From Terriglobia bacterium (GTDB lineage: Bacteria > Acidobacteriota > Terriglobia > Acidiferrales > UBA7541), in contig JAIQFB010000021.1 in the NCBI GenBank assembly GCA_020073485.1, forward strand, positions 1 to 64,000: 64,000 nt of DNA, read 5' to 3'. The notes beneath the pieces are model-generated. The model had not been told where the DNA came from. It searched no databases and worked only from the letters and a program-made list of their open reading frames with translations. Below are positions 26,755-34,302 of the stretch, in pieces (the stretch's first letter is position 1; each line of letters opens with the position of its first letter). Both the position numbers and the translations under genes were made by a program.

Positions 26755-26828
26755 GTAGAACAGGCTTCAGCCTATTTGATTTTTTGGAATTGCAAAATTG
26801 AAACTCGATAGGCTGAAGCCCGTCCTAC
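26755..26828. repeat. Inverted repeat between convergent genes, GGCTGAAGCC element
   Basis: GTAGAACAGGCTTCAGCCTA at 26755-26774 is mirrored by TAGGCTGAAGCCCGTCCTAC at about 26808-26827, with two mismatches in 20-base arms. The arms contain the same GGCTGAAGCC..GTCCTAC core as the palindrome near 9391-9414. The location between convergent stops fits a bidirectional hairpin, and an AT-rich loop lies between the arms. Confidence 0.7.
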
Positions 26829-27980
26829 TCAATACCCAGACGAGCCCGTGAGCCGCGGCTCTTCGATTCCTTTGCGCTGAATGAGCACCTGGAATTTTTC
26901 TCCCAGCCCCTCGGGATGTATCAGATTTTTGAGCAGCAGCCGCGCGCGCAACTTTTCCACTTCCATCTGGCCGGGCTCGTATAAATCCGCAAATTCGTTG
27001 GCGCGCCCCAAGGCGACCAGAAATTGCGATTGCGTGACCAGGCCCGTGCGCATAAGTCCCGCGCGGCGGCCCCACACATCCACCGCAGTGAAATTCACGT
27101 GCGAGGTCAGGTCCTGCGCGCCAGGCGCTTCCAACAGATTTTCGGAGACCACGTGATCGCGATATGCCAGCAGCGTGCCGCGATTGTGCCGTTCGTTGTA
27201 CAGCGCGCCGGCTTCATGGCCGTAGTCGATTGACATGACGAAGCCGCGTCTCAGTGCGCGTCCCGCGTTTTCGATCCACTGGCACGCTTCCAGACACGCC
27301 TCCGCCTGCCAGCCATCCTGCAATGTAATCCCCTGCTCTCGAAAATACTCATCGAGTTTGGCTGTGGACGGCTCGTGAAGAATTTCCACTAACTGTTCGA
27401 CCTCAATCCCCACATAGATTTCACGCAGCTTGCCGTTTTCGATCACCACGCGGTGCGTGGGCAACGCATCGAGCAATTCATTCGAGAAAATGCAGCCGAC
27501 TGGGATTGCGAGCGGAATTTCGGCGGCGTTGGAAAACTTCCCGGCCGCTGCGTGAACCGCGAGCCGTTCGGCATGTTGCGCGCGGCGCGCCGCGGAACGC
27601 TCCACGGCCACGTATTCGAGAGCGGCATAAAATGCGGGCAATTCGCGCGCGGAAAAATCCAGAATATGTGCCGCGAGGCGCCCGATGCCCGCTCCCGCCT
27701 CGACCACCGCAAACGGGAGGGGCGACCCCAGAACCTCCCACATTTCCGCGAGTTGCCGCGCGAGCAACCGCCCGAAAATCGGATGAACGTCCACGCTCGT
27801 GTAGTAGTCCCCGAACCGCCCGGCGCTCTCGCGCGAATAGTATCCGTGCTCGGGGTGATAGAGGCACTCGCGCATGTATTCGGCAAATGGAATGGGTCCG
27901 TTCTCCCGGATGCGCGCGACCAGAAGGTCGCGCAGCGGCGCCGCCGGATCGCTCGCCGGGGATGGAACTTGCGCGGTCAT
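26829..27980 (-). CDS. SAM-dependent methyltransferase, MidA/NDUFAF7 family
   Basis: A 383-residue Rossmann-fold methyltransferase of the MidA family (DUF185). It opens with PIPFAEYMRECLYHPEHGYY and GDYYTSVDVHPIFGRLLARQ, both highly characteristic. The SAM site follows (FAVVEAGAGIGRLAAHIL), then GCIFSNELLDALPTHRVV, FVMSIDYGHEAGALY and RGTLLAYRDH. The eukaryotic homologue methylates an arginine of respiratory complex I; bacterial substrates are unproven. The frame is open much further upstream, but the start at 27980 overlaps the previous stop by 4 bases (ATGA), as elsewhere in this run. Confidence 0.9.
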   Translation of the reverse strand: MTAQVPSPASDPAAPLRDLLVARIRENGPIPFAEYMRECLYHPEHGYYSRESAGRFGDYYTSVDVHPIFGRLLARQLAEMWEVLGSPLPFAVVEAGAGIGRLAAHILDFSARELPAFYAALEYVAVERSAARRAQHAERLAVHAAAGKFSNAAEIPLAIPVGCIFSNELLDALPTHRVVIENGKLREIYVGIEVEQLVEILHEPSTAKLDEYFREQGITLQDGWQAEACLEACQWIENAGRALRRGFVMSIDYGHEAGALYNERHNRGTLLAYRDHVVSENLLEAPGAQDLTSHVNFTAVDVWGRRAGLMRTGLVTQSQFLVALGRANEFADLYEPGQMEVEKLRARLLLKNLIHPEGLGEKFQVLIQRKGIEEPRLTGSSGY

Positions 27981-28249
27981 GCGTCTTGCCGTTGCGGATT
28001 GCAGGTGAACATCTCGACGATGAAGTCGTGCAGGCAATCGTACAGCTGCTTCTGAAAAATCCAGGGAAATTGCCGGCTCTCGATTTCGCGCGGGCGAAGC
28101 AGGAAGACGTATGTGTGCACCTGCGGCTCGGGCGGCGAGTAGCGGATGACGATTTCGACGCCCTCCGCCGCGGGACGCGCGTCGAACACAAATAGCGGGT
28201 GTTCGTAGAGCGCCAGTTCCGTGCGAACTTTCTCGGCGAGGCCGGTCAC
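27977..28249 (-). CDS. Small conserved-context protein of unknown function
   Basis: A 90-residue protein starting at GTG 28249 (GTGA overlap with the macro gene stop, AAGGGG 6 bases upstream) and ending with an ATGA overlap into midA. A longer frame extends upstream inside the macro gene, but the overlaps fix this start. The sequence looks folded and globular: KVRTELALYEHPLFVFDARP, then a strand VEIVIRYSPPEPQVHTYVFLL, then a helix FQKQLYDCLHDFIVEMFTCN. No domain is recognised. Being locked between two enzymes by 4-base overlaps on both sides suggests that it works with one of them. Confidence 0.75.
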   Translation of the reverse strand: MTGLAEKVRTELALYEHPLFVFDARPAAEGVEIVIRYSPPEPQVHTYVFLLRPREIESRQFPWIFQKQLYDCLHDFIVEMFTCNPQRQDA

Positions 28250-28803
28250 GAGTGCCCCTTGGCGCGCGTATCGCCAAATTCGCCCCGCGCGCCCATCTCC
28301 CGAAACACTTTCTCGAAGGCTTCGAGAGCGCGCGCGTCGAACAAAACGAAATAAATTTTTTCCAGGGAGGTTGCCGCCTTCAGATGCTCGGCCGCTTCGC
28401 GCAGCATGATCTGGGCGCATTCGGCGATGGGAAAACCGGCGATACCCGTGCCCACGGCGGGAAATGCGATGGACCGAAGATTTTTTTCATTGGCAATGCG
28501 CAACGCGTGGGCCGTCGAGGTTTGCAGCGCGCGAGCCGTGGTTTCTCCGCCGAGCGCCATGCTGGCGGCGTGAATTACGAACCGCGCACGCAGATTTCCG
28601 CCCGTGGTGATCGCCGCGCCGCCGATGGGCACGCTGCCGATGGCGTCGCATTCCCGTTGTATGGCCTCGCCGCCCTTGCGCCGGATCGCTCCGGCGACGC
28701 CGCCGCCCAGCTGCAGGTCGTTGTTCGCGGCGTTGACGATGGCGTCCACGTCCATCTCGGTGAGATCGCCCTGCAGGAGAACAATTTTTTCACGGACGCT
28801 CAT
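28246..28803 (-). CDS. Macro domain protein (ADP-ribose binding/hydrolase family)
   Basis: A single 185-residue macro domain. Diagnostic stretches are IVLLQGDLTEMDVDAIVNAA, NNDLQLGGGVAGAIRRKGG, and FPAVGTGIAGFPIAECA, which form the ADP-ribose pocket. The loop reads GGGVAGAI, as in Af1521-like proteins. It does not read GGGGVDGxIH as in MacroD-type hydrolases, so the MacroD catalytic Asp is absent and the enzyme, if active, would use Af1521-like chemistry. Substrates may be ADP-ribosylated proteins, DNA ends or acetyl-ADP-ribose. It lies 29 bases after the ArsC/Spx-like gene and overlaps the next gene by 4 bases. The same-strand run also includes a uracil/thymine mismatch glycosylase. Confidence 0.9.
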   Translation of the reverse strand: MSVREKIVLLQGDLTEMDVDAIVNAANNDLQLGGGVAGAIRRKGGEAIQRECDAIGSVPIGGAAITTGGNLRARFVIHAASMALGGETTARALQTSTAHALRIANEKNLRSIAFPAVGTGIAGFPIAECAQIMLREAAEHLKAATSLEKIYFVLFDARALEAFEKVFREMGARGEFGDTRAKGHS

Positions 28804-28832
28804 GCAATCGCTTCACCCTTGCGCTCGCAAAT

Positions 28833-29186
28833 TTACTTGGCTATGCGCTTCAGCGCTTCCTCATCGTACCCCAGCACAAGTTCGGAGCCGCGAATCACCA
28901 CGGGGCGGCGGATCAGGTTGGGTTCGGCGGCCATGAGTTTCAGGGCCTCCTCGCGCGACGGCGGGTTCACGCTCATTTTTCGCGTGCGGTAGAGTTCGTT
29001 GCGCGTATTCAGGAATTTGCGATGGTCCTGCTTGCCGATGAGCGCGTCCAGTTCCGCGACCGATAAGCGGTCCTTGCCCAGGTCGCGCAACTCCAGCTCC
29101 GCCTTCTTCTTTTCCAGAAATGCTTTGGCCTTGCGGCAGGTGGTGCAGTTCGGCTTGTGCAGGAATTTGATCTTCGCTTTCGCCAT
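28833..29186 (-). CDS. ArsC/Spx/YffB-family thioredoxin-fold protein
   Basis: A 117-residue protein with the ArsC-family layout: a nucleotide-free thioredoxin-like fold beginning KIKFLHKPNCTTCRKAKAFL. It has a CxxC pair (Cys14 and Cys17), a middle LNTRNELYR helix as in YffB and ArsC proteins, and the cis-proline region NLIRRPVVIRGSELVLGYDEE. The Arg-Arg-Pro turn is the usual site of the anion-binding Arg. Spx-like members act as redox regulators or glutathione-linked reductases, and this one is not part of the ars operon. The ATG at 29186 follows AAGGAG; the longer upstream frame has no ribosome binding site and no homology pattern. It lies 29 bases ahead of the macro domain gene. Confidence 0.85.
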   Translation of the reverse strand: MAKAKIKFLHKPNCTTCRKAKAFLEKKKAELELRDLGKDRLSVAELDALIGKQDHRKFLNTRNELYRTRKMSVNPPSREEALKLMAAEPNLIRRPVVIRGSELVLGYDEEALKRIAK

Positions 29187-29257
29187 GGTTCGCGTTCGCT
29201 CCTTAAATGGCCGCGGCGCCGCGCAAGCCGCGTGGGATCGGGTAAGCCGCCGCGGCG

Positions 29258-29767
29258 CTACGTCGGCAGTTTCGCCAGCACCTGGGCCAACTGCCGGAAA
29301 TACCGGAGCTTCGTGCCATGGCCGATAGCGTTCTTTGCGCTGGTCGAAGGCAATACAAACACTTGCGCGCCGTACAGACGGTCTTTTTGCAGTCCCAGTT
29401 TGCACGGGCGCTGCGCGAAACTTTCAAACGTGCCCTTGCCGTTGAAGGCGATGACCTGCGGCGCGAATTGCTCCAGCTTCTGGGAGAGCACGATACGCCC
29501 TTCGGCGAATTCCTCGCGCTGCAATTCCTCTTCCCCGCGCGTGGGCCGCTTGACCAGGTCGGTCAGGCCGATGCCGAACTCGATCATTCGTTTGTCATCG
29601 CGATGCTCGAGCAATTCCGGCATGACGCCCGATTCGTAAAGCAGCGGCCAGAACTCGTTCCCGCGCCCGGCATAGTAATGGCCCACGCGAGCCGAGCGGT
29701 CCCCGGGGTTGCAACCCACGATGACCAGCTTCATGCCGGGACGCAGATAGTCGGGCAATGTTTTCAT
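29258..29767 (-). CDS. mug: G/U mismatch-specific DNA glycosylase (Mug/TDG family)
   Basis: This 169-residue monofunctional glycosylase removes uracil or thymine opposite guanine in DNA. It has the family motif GCNPGDRSARVGHYYAGRGN (NPG-type active site motif; the catalytic Asn of Mug is in GINPG), EFWPLLYESG, and the minor-groove loop region VFVLPSTSAKNAIGHG. The length matches E. coli Mug (168 residues). It heads a same-strand run (71 bases to the Spx-like gene, then macro, small unknown and midA), so it may be cotranscribed with ADP-ribose-related genes. Confidence 0.9.
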   Translation of the reverse strand: MKTLPDYLRPGMKLVIVGCNPGDRSARVGHYYAGRGNEFWPLLYESGVMPELLEHRDDKRMIEFGIGLTDLVKRPTRGEEELQREEFAEGRIVLSQKLEQFAPQVIAFNGKGTFESFAQRPCKLGLQKDRLYGAQVFVLPSTSAKNAIGHGTKLRYFRQLAQVLAKLPT

Positions 29768-30102
29768 TTAGATTTCCAGACTCCAGCTTCCCTTTGGGTA
29801 TTTCATTCGTGGCAGTTGCCGCCCTGCCGCAGGGCACCTCGCCGGAACAGCGAACGGCGCTCCGAACCCAGCGCACAGACGGCTCAGGCGCATGATTGTA
29901 CCATTTCACGGCACAGGAGATGGCCCGGATGGCGCCCGCGTTTCCCGCTTGAAATTGGTCCGAAATTCCTGAATCGCAGGCGCCATCCAGGGCATCCGAA
30001 GGGGAGGAGATTTGAGGGGAGGCGTGGCAACGGAGAATTATGGTACCCTGCCAAAATAGACTGGCTGGACGCTATTGTCCGCCCATTGGAGCAACACGAC
30101 TG
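29768..30102. other. Divergent intergenic region between mug and the sigma factor gene, with an inverted repeat
   Basis: These 335 bases must hold promoters for both directions. A perfect 10-base inverted repeat, GGATGGCGCC (29927-29936) and GGCGCCATCC (29979-29988), encloses a 42-base loop. Purine-rich GGGGAGGAGATTTGAGGGGAGG-like text at about 30001-30023 precedes the sigma gene. I see no clear ECF-type GGAAC/TCTGA promoter and no gene. Confidence 0.45.
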
Positions 30103-30726
30103 TTGAGCGCCACAGATCCCAAGCCGCTGGCTTCCGCGATCGTCCGCGATGACGAAGCGCGACTGGTGTCCGCGGCCAAGGCCGGCGATGCCGCCGCTTT
30201 TGAAGAGCTGGTGAACCGCTACGAACGAAAAATCTTCCGCCTGGGCATGAACATCACTCAGAACCGCGAAGACGCCGAAGACGTGATGCAGGAAGCTTTC
30301 CTGAAATCGTACACACACCTGGACCGCTTTCAGGGCGACTCGCGGTTTTACACCTGGCTGGTGCGCATCGCGGTCAACGAAGCCCTGATGAAGCTGCGCA
30401 AGCGCCGCCCCAATCAGTTTTCCCTCGACGAGCCGCTGAGTGACGGCGAGGATCCCGTCTTCCGGGAAATCGAGGACTGGGGCCCTTCGCCCGAGCAGAA
30501 ATTCGCCCAGACCGAGCTCAACGAAATTCTCAACTCCGTGATCGCGGAGCTGGATCCGATTTTCCGAGTGGCCTTCCTGCTGCGCGACGTGGAAGGAATT
30601 TCAACCGAGGAAACCGCGCAAATCCTGGGAATCTCAGAGGCGGCTGTGAAATCGCGTCTGTTGCGGGCGCGGCTGAAACTCCGCCAAAAACTGAACAAGT
30701 ATTTTCGACGGAGTGAAACGCAGTGA
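30103..30726 (+). CDS. ECF (RpoE-like) RNA polymerase sigma factor
   Basis: About 207 residues with the two sigma-70 domains of an extracytoplasmic-function sigma factor. Region 2 is FEELVNRYERKIFRLGMNIT, DAEDVMQEAFLKSYTHLDRF and FYTWLVRIAVNEALMKLRKR. A linker follows, then region 4 (LPF-like ELDPIFRVAFLLRDVEGIST, then EETAQILGISEAAVKSRLLRAR). It directs polymerase to its own regulon, with sequestration by the anti-sigma factor encoded next. The start is uncertain. The TTG at 30103 with GGAG at 30088 begins close to the conserved part, whereas an ATG at 30040 adds 21 unconserved residues. The stop overlaps the anti-sigma start (GTGA). Confidence 0.9.
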   Translation: MSATDPKPLASAIVRDDEARLVSAAKAGDAAAFEELVNRYERKIFRLGMNITQNREDAEDVMQEAFLKSYTHLDRFQGDSRFYTWLVRIAVNEALMKLRKRRPNQFSLDEPLSDGEDPVFREIEDWGPSPEQKFAQTELNEILNSVIAELDPIFRVAFLLRDVEGISTEETAQILGISEAAVKSRLLRARLKLRQKLNKYFRRSETQ

Positions 30727-30968
30727 ACTGCAAGAAAGTAATTCAGGAACTCACCAGCTATCTCGACGGAGTCCTCGACTCCGACATGCGCGCCGACCTG
30801 GAACTGCACCTGGCCCGCTGCACCGACTGCCGCGTGGTCGTCGACACCACGCGCAAAACCATCCAGATCTTCTGCAACTCCGAACCCGTCCCCCTTCCCG
30901 AAGACGTCCGCCAGCGCCTGCACACGGCCCTGATGGACCGGTTCCGGCGGAATGCGAAAACAATTTAG
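30723..30968 (+). CDS. Zinc-finger anti-sigma factor
   Basis: An 81-residue protein with the HxxxCxxC pattern of zinc-binding anti-sigma domains (HLARCTDC, about 28-35) plus an upstream Cys3 (NCKKVIQELTSYLDG). It has no membrane span, so it is a soluble ZAS-type anti-sigma factor. Such proteins often release the sigma factor on thiol oxidation or on partner binding, but the signal here is unknown. It begins with GTG overlapping the sigma factor stop, so the two are made in a fixed ratio. It ends convergently with the hybrid kinase gene. Confidence 0.9.
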   Translation: MNCKKVIQELTSYLDGVLDSDMRADLELHLARCTDCRVVVDTTRKTIQIFCNSEPVPLPEDVRQRLHTALMDRFRRNAKTI

Positions 30969-30986
30969 CCGCCGCGGCTTGTTGGC

Positions 30987-32126
30987 TTACCCTTTTGCCG
31001 CCAAAGTAAAGTAGAACGTGGCGCCTTTATCCACCTGCGCTTCCGCCCAGATCCGGCCCCCATGTCTTTGGATGATCCTGCGGACCGTCGCCAGGCCCAC
31101 GCCGGTGCCTTTGAATTCCTCCTGGCTATGCAGCCGCTGAAACGGGCTGAACAGATTGCCGGCATGTTGCATGTCAAATCCGGCGCCATTATCCCGAACG
31201 AAGATGGCCTGCTCGCCGTCGACGGACACATTACCGATCTCGATTTCCGGGAGGTCCCGATGGCCCGAATACTTGACGGCATTCCCGATCAAATTGACGA
31301 ATGCCTGCTTGAGAAGTCCACGATCGCCTTCGACGGCCGGCAAAGGGCCGATTCTCCAGTGGATTTTCTTGCCCTGCGGTTCGGGGACGCACTCCTGCTG
31401 AACCGATCTGACGATTTCATCCAGGCGAGTGGGTTGCATCTTCAATTGCTGCCGCCCGAGGCGCGACAAGTTGAGCAGATCCTCGATGATGCCTGACATC
31501 TGGTGCACACCCAAATGGATGTGCTTCAAGTATTTCTTTCCCTGCGCGCTCAGCAGATGTCCGTGCGTTTCTTCCAGGATTGTGGAGAAGCCGTCAATCA
31601 AGTGCAGCGGACCGCGCAGATCGTGCGAAACCGATGAACTGAAGGCCTCCAATTCCTGGTTCGCGGCCTCCAGTTCCGCAGTGCGCATCCGAACTCGTTC
31701 TTCCAACTGCTCATTGAACACACGAATCTGCTGTTCAGACTTCTCGCGCTCGATCGCATAGCGGATGGCCCGGGACAGCACGCTGCCCTTCAAGTCCACC
31801 TTCGTCACGTAGTCTTGCGCCCCCTCCTGCACCATCTTCAGGGCCAGCGCTTCATCCCCTAACCCGGTAAGGACAATTATGGGAACGGTGGGGGCCTGCG
31901 CCCTTGCCTTGGTGAACGTTTCTGTTCCCTCGCTGTCGGGAAGTGCAAGGTCCAGGAGAATCGCGTCGACCCCTCCCGCGCTGAGACGGCGCAGCGCGGA
32001 AGCGAGCCGGTCGGTGGTTTCCAGATCAAATGTGTTTCCGGTCAGGTCCGTGAGTGATTCGCGGATCAGCCGGGCGTCCCCGGGATTATCTTCAACCAGA
32101 AGAACCGTCAATCGTTGATCGATCAT
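30987..32126 (-). CDS. Receiver-histidine kinase hybrid protein
   Basis: About 379 residues in an unusual order: an N-terminal receiver domain (LTVLLVEDNPGDARLI, phospho-acceptor in AILLDLALPDSEG, LTGLGDEALA), a coiled-coil linker (EQQIRVFNEQLEERVRMRT), then a HisKA helix with FSSSVSHDLRGPLHLIDGF and an HATPase_c domain (N box LIGNAVKYS, VRDNGAGFD, FKGTGVGLATVRRI). No membrane span. The start at 32126 overlaps the upstream response regulator stop by 4 bases (ATGA). A longer frame starts 12 codons earlier within that gene. Phosphate probably arrives at its receiver and modulates kinase output. It is the third gene of a kinase-regulator-kinase cluster. Confidence 0.9.
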   Translation of the reverse strand: MIDQRLTVLLVEDNPGDARLIRESLTDLTGNTFDLETTDRLASALRRLSAGGVDAILLDLALPDSEGTETFTKARAQAPTVPIIVLTGLGDEALALKMVQEGAQDYVTKVDLKGSVLSRAIRYAIEREKSEQQIRVFNEQLEERVRMRTAELEAANQELEAFSSSVSHDLRGPLHLIDGFSTILEETHGHLLSAQGKKYLKHIHLGVHQMSGIIEDLLNLSRLGRQQLKMQPTRLDEIVRSVQQECVPEPQGKKIHWRIGPLPAVEGDRGLLKQAFVNLIGNAVKYSGHRDLPEIEIGNVSVDGEQAIFVRDNGAGFDMQHAGNLFSPFQRLHSQEEFKGTGVGLATVRRIIQRHGGRIWAEAQVDKGATFYFTLAAKG

Positions 32127-32575
32127 TGCTTGTGATTCGGCAGTTTGACAATGGCTAGCCAAAAGTCCTCCAGGGATTTCACAACCTTAACGAATTGCTC
32201 CAGGTCGACCGGTTTGGTCACGTAGCAATTGGCGTGGAGATTGTAGGTTTTCAGGATGTCCTCCTCGGCCTTCGATGTCGTGAGGATGACCACGGGAATT
32301 CTTTTCAGGTCGGGGTCGTCCTTGATCTTTTCCAGAACCTCTCGGCCATCCATCACCGGCAAATTGAGGTCGAGCAGGATCAGGTCCGGCCGCACCGATT
32401 GCGCGAACTTGCCTTGCTTGCGCAGGCAAAGCAACGCTTCCTGCCCGTTGCTTGCGACGATCAGATTGTTGCTGACTTTGCTGGTCTTGAGAACTTCCCG
32501 CGTGAGCCGGACATCCCCCGCATTGTCCTCGACGAGCAGGATATCAACGGGCATAGACTGGAGTTCGAAGTTCAT
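32123..32575 (-). CDS. Single-domain response regulator (Rcp1-like)
   Basis: A 150-residue receiver domain with no output domain. It has the acidic pocket DILLVEDNAGDVRL, phospho-acceptor Asp in DLILLDLNLPVMDG, VVILTTSKAEED and the conserved Lys in CYVTKPVDLEQF. The LTTSKAEEDIxKxYxLxANCYVxKP pattern (in short pieces) is typical of the Rcp1 group that pairs with phytochrome-like or CHASE kinases. It overlaps both neighbours: 32 bases with the kinase gene before it and 4 bases with the hybrid gene after it. It probably shuttles phosphate between the two kinases. Confidence 0.92.
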   Translation of the reverse strand: MNFELQSMPVDILLVEDNAGDVRLTREVLKTSKVSNNLIVASNGQEALLCLRKQGKFAQSVRPDLILLDLNLPVMDGREVLEKIKDDPDLKRIPVVILTTSKAEEDILKTYNLHANCYVTKPVDLEQFVKVVKSLEDFWLAIVKLPNHKQ

Positions 32576-34004
32576 TCTGGTCTCCCTTTTCAGTCATCTG
32601 AATTTCGGCGCCGGGAATCGTGAAACAGAACGTGGTTCCGCCTCCCGGGGACGGTTCGATCCAAATTCGGCCGCCATGGCGTTCGACAATCTTCTTGCAG
32701 ATCGCGAGTCCAATTCCCGTGCCGGGGTACTCGGTCTTGGTATGAAGCCTCTGGAAAATGACAAAGATTCGGTCGGCATGCTCCTGCGAAATGCCGATCC
32801 CGTTGTCGCGAACCGATATTTTCCAGTCGCTGCCGTTCCTCTCGGCTGAGATATGGATGTGAGGAGGTTCCTCGCCATGAAACTTGATGGCGTTGGTGAG
32901 AAGATTTTGCAATAGCTGCCCGAGTTGCTGCGGATCGGCTATAACCATTGGCAACGGATCATGCACAATTACCGCTCCGCTCTCCTCAACTGCAAATCTA
33001 AGACTATCCAACACTCGGCGGAGCAGGGCCTCGCTATCGGTCGACGCAAGCGACTTCCCTTGCGTCCCGACCCGGGAATAACTGAGTAGATCGGAAATCA
33101 AAGTTTGCATCCGGGTGGCGCCATCCACGGCGTAGTTGATGAAGTCTCGCGCATCATCGTCAAGCTGATCTCTGTAGCGCTTGGCCAAAAGTTGCGTGAA
33201 GCTTGCCACCATTCGCAGCGGCTCCTGTAAATCGTGCGAGGCGACGTAGGCAAACTGCTGCAGCTCGCTGTTGGAGCGTGCCAGGTCTTGCGCGCGTTGC
33301 GCAAGCTCGGCGGTTCGCTCGGCTACGCGCCGTTCTAAGCCCACGTTCAGCTCACGAATATTCTCTTCCGCTCGCCTTCGCCGCTCCATTTCCCTCCCGA
33401 CGATGCCCCCTGCCAGCCACAGAAATACGACCGCAAGGATTTCTCCGCTCACAATTACGATCCTGGTGGTCCGCGCGCTTGCATCCGCTTCGTTGGAGCG
33501 CTGCGCCAATAATCGATTCTCTTCCTCTCTCATTGCGGCGATCTGTGCCCTGATTTGATCCATGCTTTCTTTACCCGATCCCTGGCGCACCCCCTCGGCT
33601 CCAGCCACCAGCCCACGCCGCTCCCGGATTTCGATCCGGTACCGGAGTTCCGCCAGCTTTAGCGTGATGAGTTGTTCCAGACGATCCTGCGAATGCTGCT
33701 GAACCGGATTATCGGCCGTCAATTCGCGAATTTCCTTCACATCATGGTCAACGAGAGAGAGAGCTTCGGAGTAAGGTTCCAGATAGGATGGTTCTCCCGT
33801 GAGGATGTACCCTCTTTGGCCGGTCTCCGCGTCCAGCAAATCGGTCAAGACCGCATCGAGCTTTTCCAAGACCAAGTGTGTGTGCGTCACCCACAACCTG
33901 TCCTCGTCATTGCGAATCAAGCTCCGGTACGAAAGAATGCCGACCAGAGTTAAGATGGCCAAGGCCGTTCCAAAACCTACAACGATCTTGAATTTAAATG
34001 TCAT
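32544..34004 (-). CDS. Membrane sensor histidine kinase with CHASE3 domain
   Basis: About 486 residues. A first membrane span (FKIVVGFGTALAILTLVGIL) is followed by an extracytoplasmic CHASE3 domain (LTDLLDAETGQRGYILTGEP, YLEPYSEAL) and a second span near 190-210. A coiled-coil linker leads to a HisKA helix with FAYVASHDLQEPLRMVASF and an HATPase domain (LLTNAIKFH, VRDNGIGIS, YPGTGIGLAICKKIVERHGG). It senses an unknown periplasmic signal. The frame is open to an ATG at 34091, but the start at 34004 places the first span at the N-terminus as expected for the family. It heads the three-gene signalling cluster. Confidence 0.9.
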   Translation of the reverse strand: MTFKFKIVVGFGTALAILTLVGILSYRSLIRNDEDRLWVTHTHLVLEKLDAVLTDLLDAETGQRGYILTGEPSYLEPYSEALSLVDHDVKEIRELTADNPVQQHSQDRLEQLITLKLAELRYRIEIRERRGLVAGAEGVRQGSGKESMDQIRAQIAAMREEENRLLAQRSNEADASARTTRIVIVSGEILAVVFLWLAGGIVGREMERRRRAEENIRELNVGLERRVAERTAELAQRAQDLARSNSELQQFAYVASHDLQEPLRMVASFTQLLAKRYRDQLDDDARDFINYAVDGATRMQTLISDLLSYSRVGTQGKSLASTDSEALLRRVLDSLRFAVEESGAVIVHDPLPMVIADPQQLGQLLQNLLTNAIKFHGEEPPHIHISAERNGSDWKISVRDNGIGISQEHADRIFVIFQRLHTKTEYPGTGIGLAICKKIVERHGGRIWIEPSPGGGTTFCFTIPGAEIQMTEKGDQNELRTPVYAR

Positions 34005-34302
34005 TCCATTCGCCTGGGAAAATCGGCTCTCGCGGCCTGGAGAAGGGGAATCGGAAGGCCGAACAAAGAACTCTTGAAGGGGTACGGCCATTCTAGACCA
34101 GAATCTCGGCTTGCACTCAAGTCAAAGAGGCATGTGCTCCATCGAATAACTCCCCGAGGGTGTCCGCTTCCCCTTGGACGTGCGGTGAATTGGTCCTGCG
34201 GTCTACGCGCAGGCGTCTCTCCTGCTGAGGCTTGGTCCACGAATAGTGTAGAATGCCTTTTAGCGCCTCAGGCTCCGTCGCCTGCCGCATGATTGAGGAT
34301 TC

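Noticed and set aside
30040-30102. ATG start for the sigma factor at 30040
   Set aside because: The extra 21 residues are not conserved in character. The TTG at 30103 with GGAG upstream is closer to the usual family start, though not certain.
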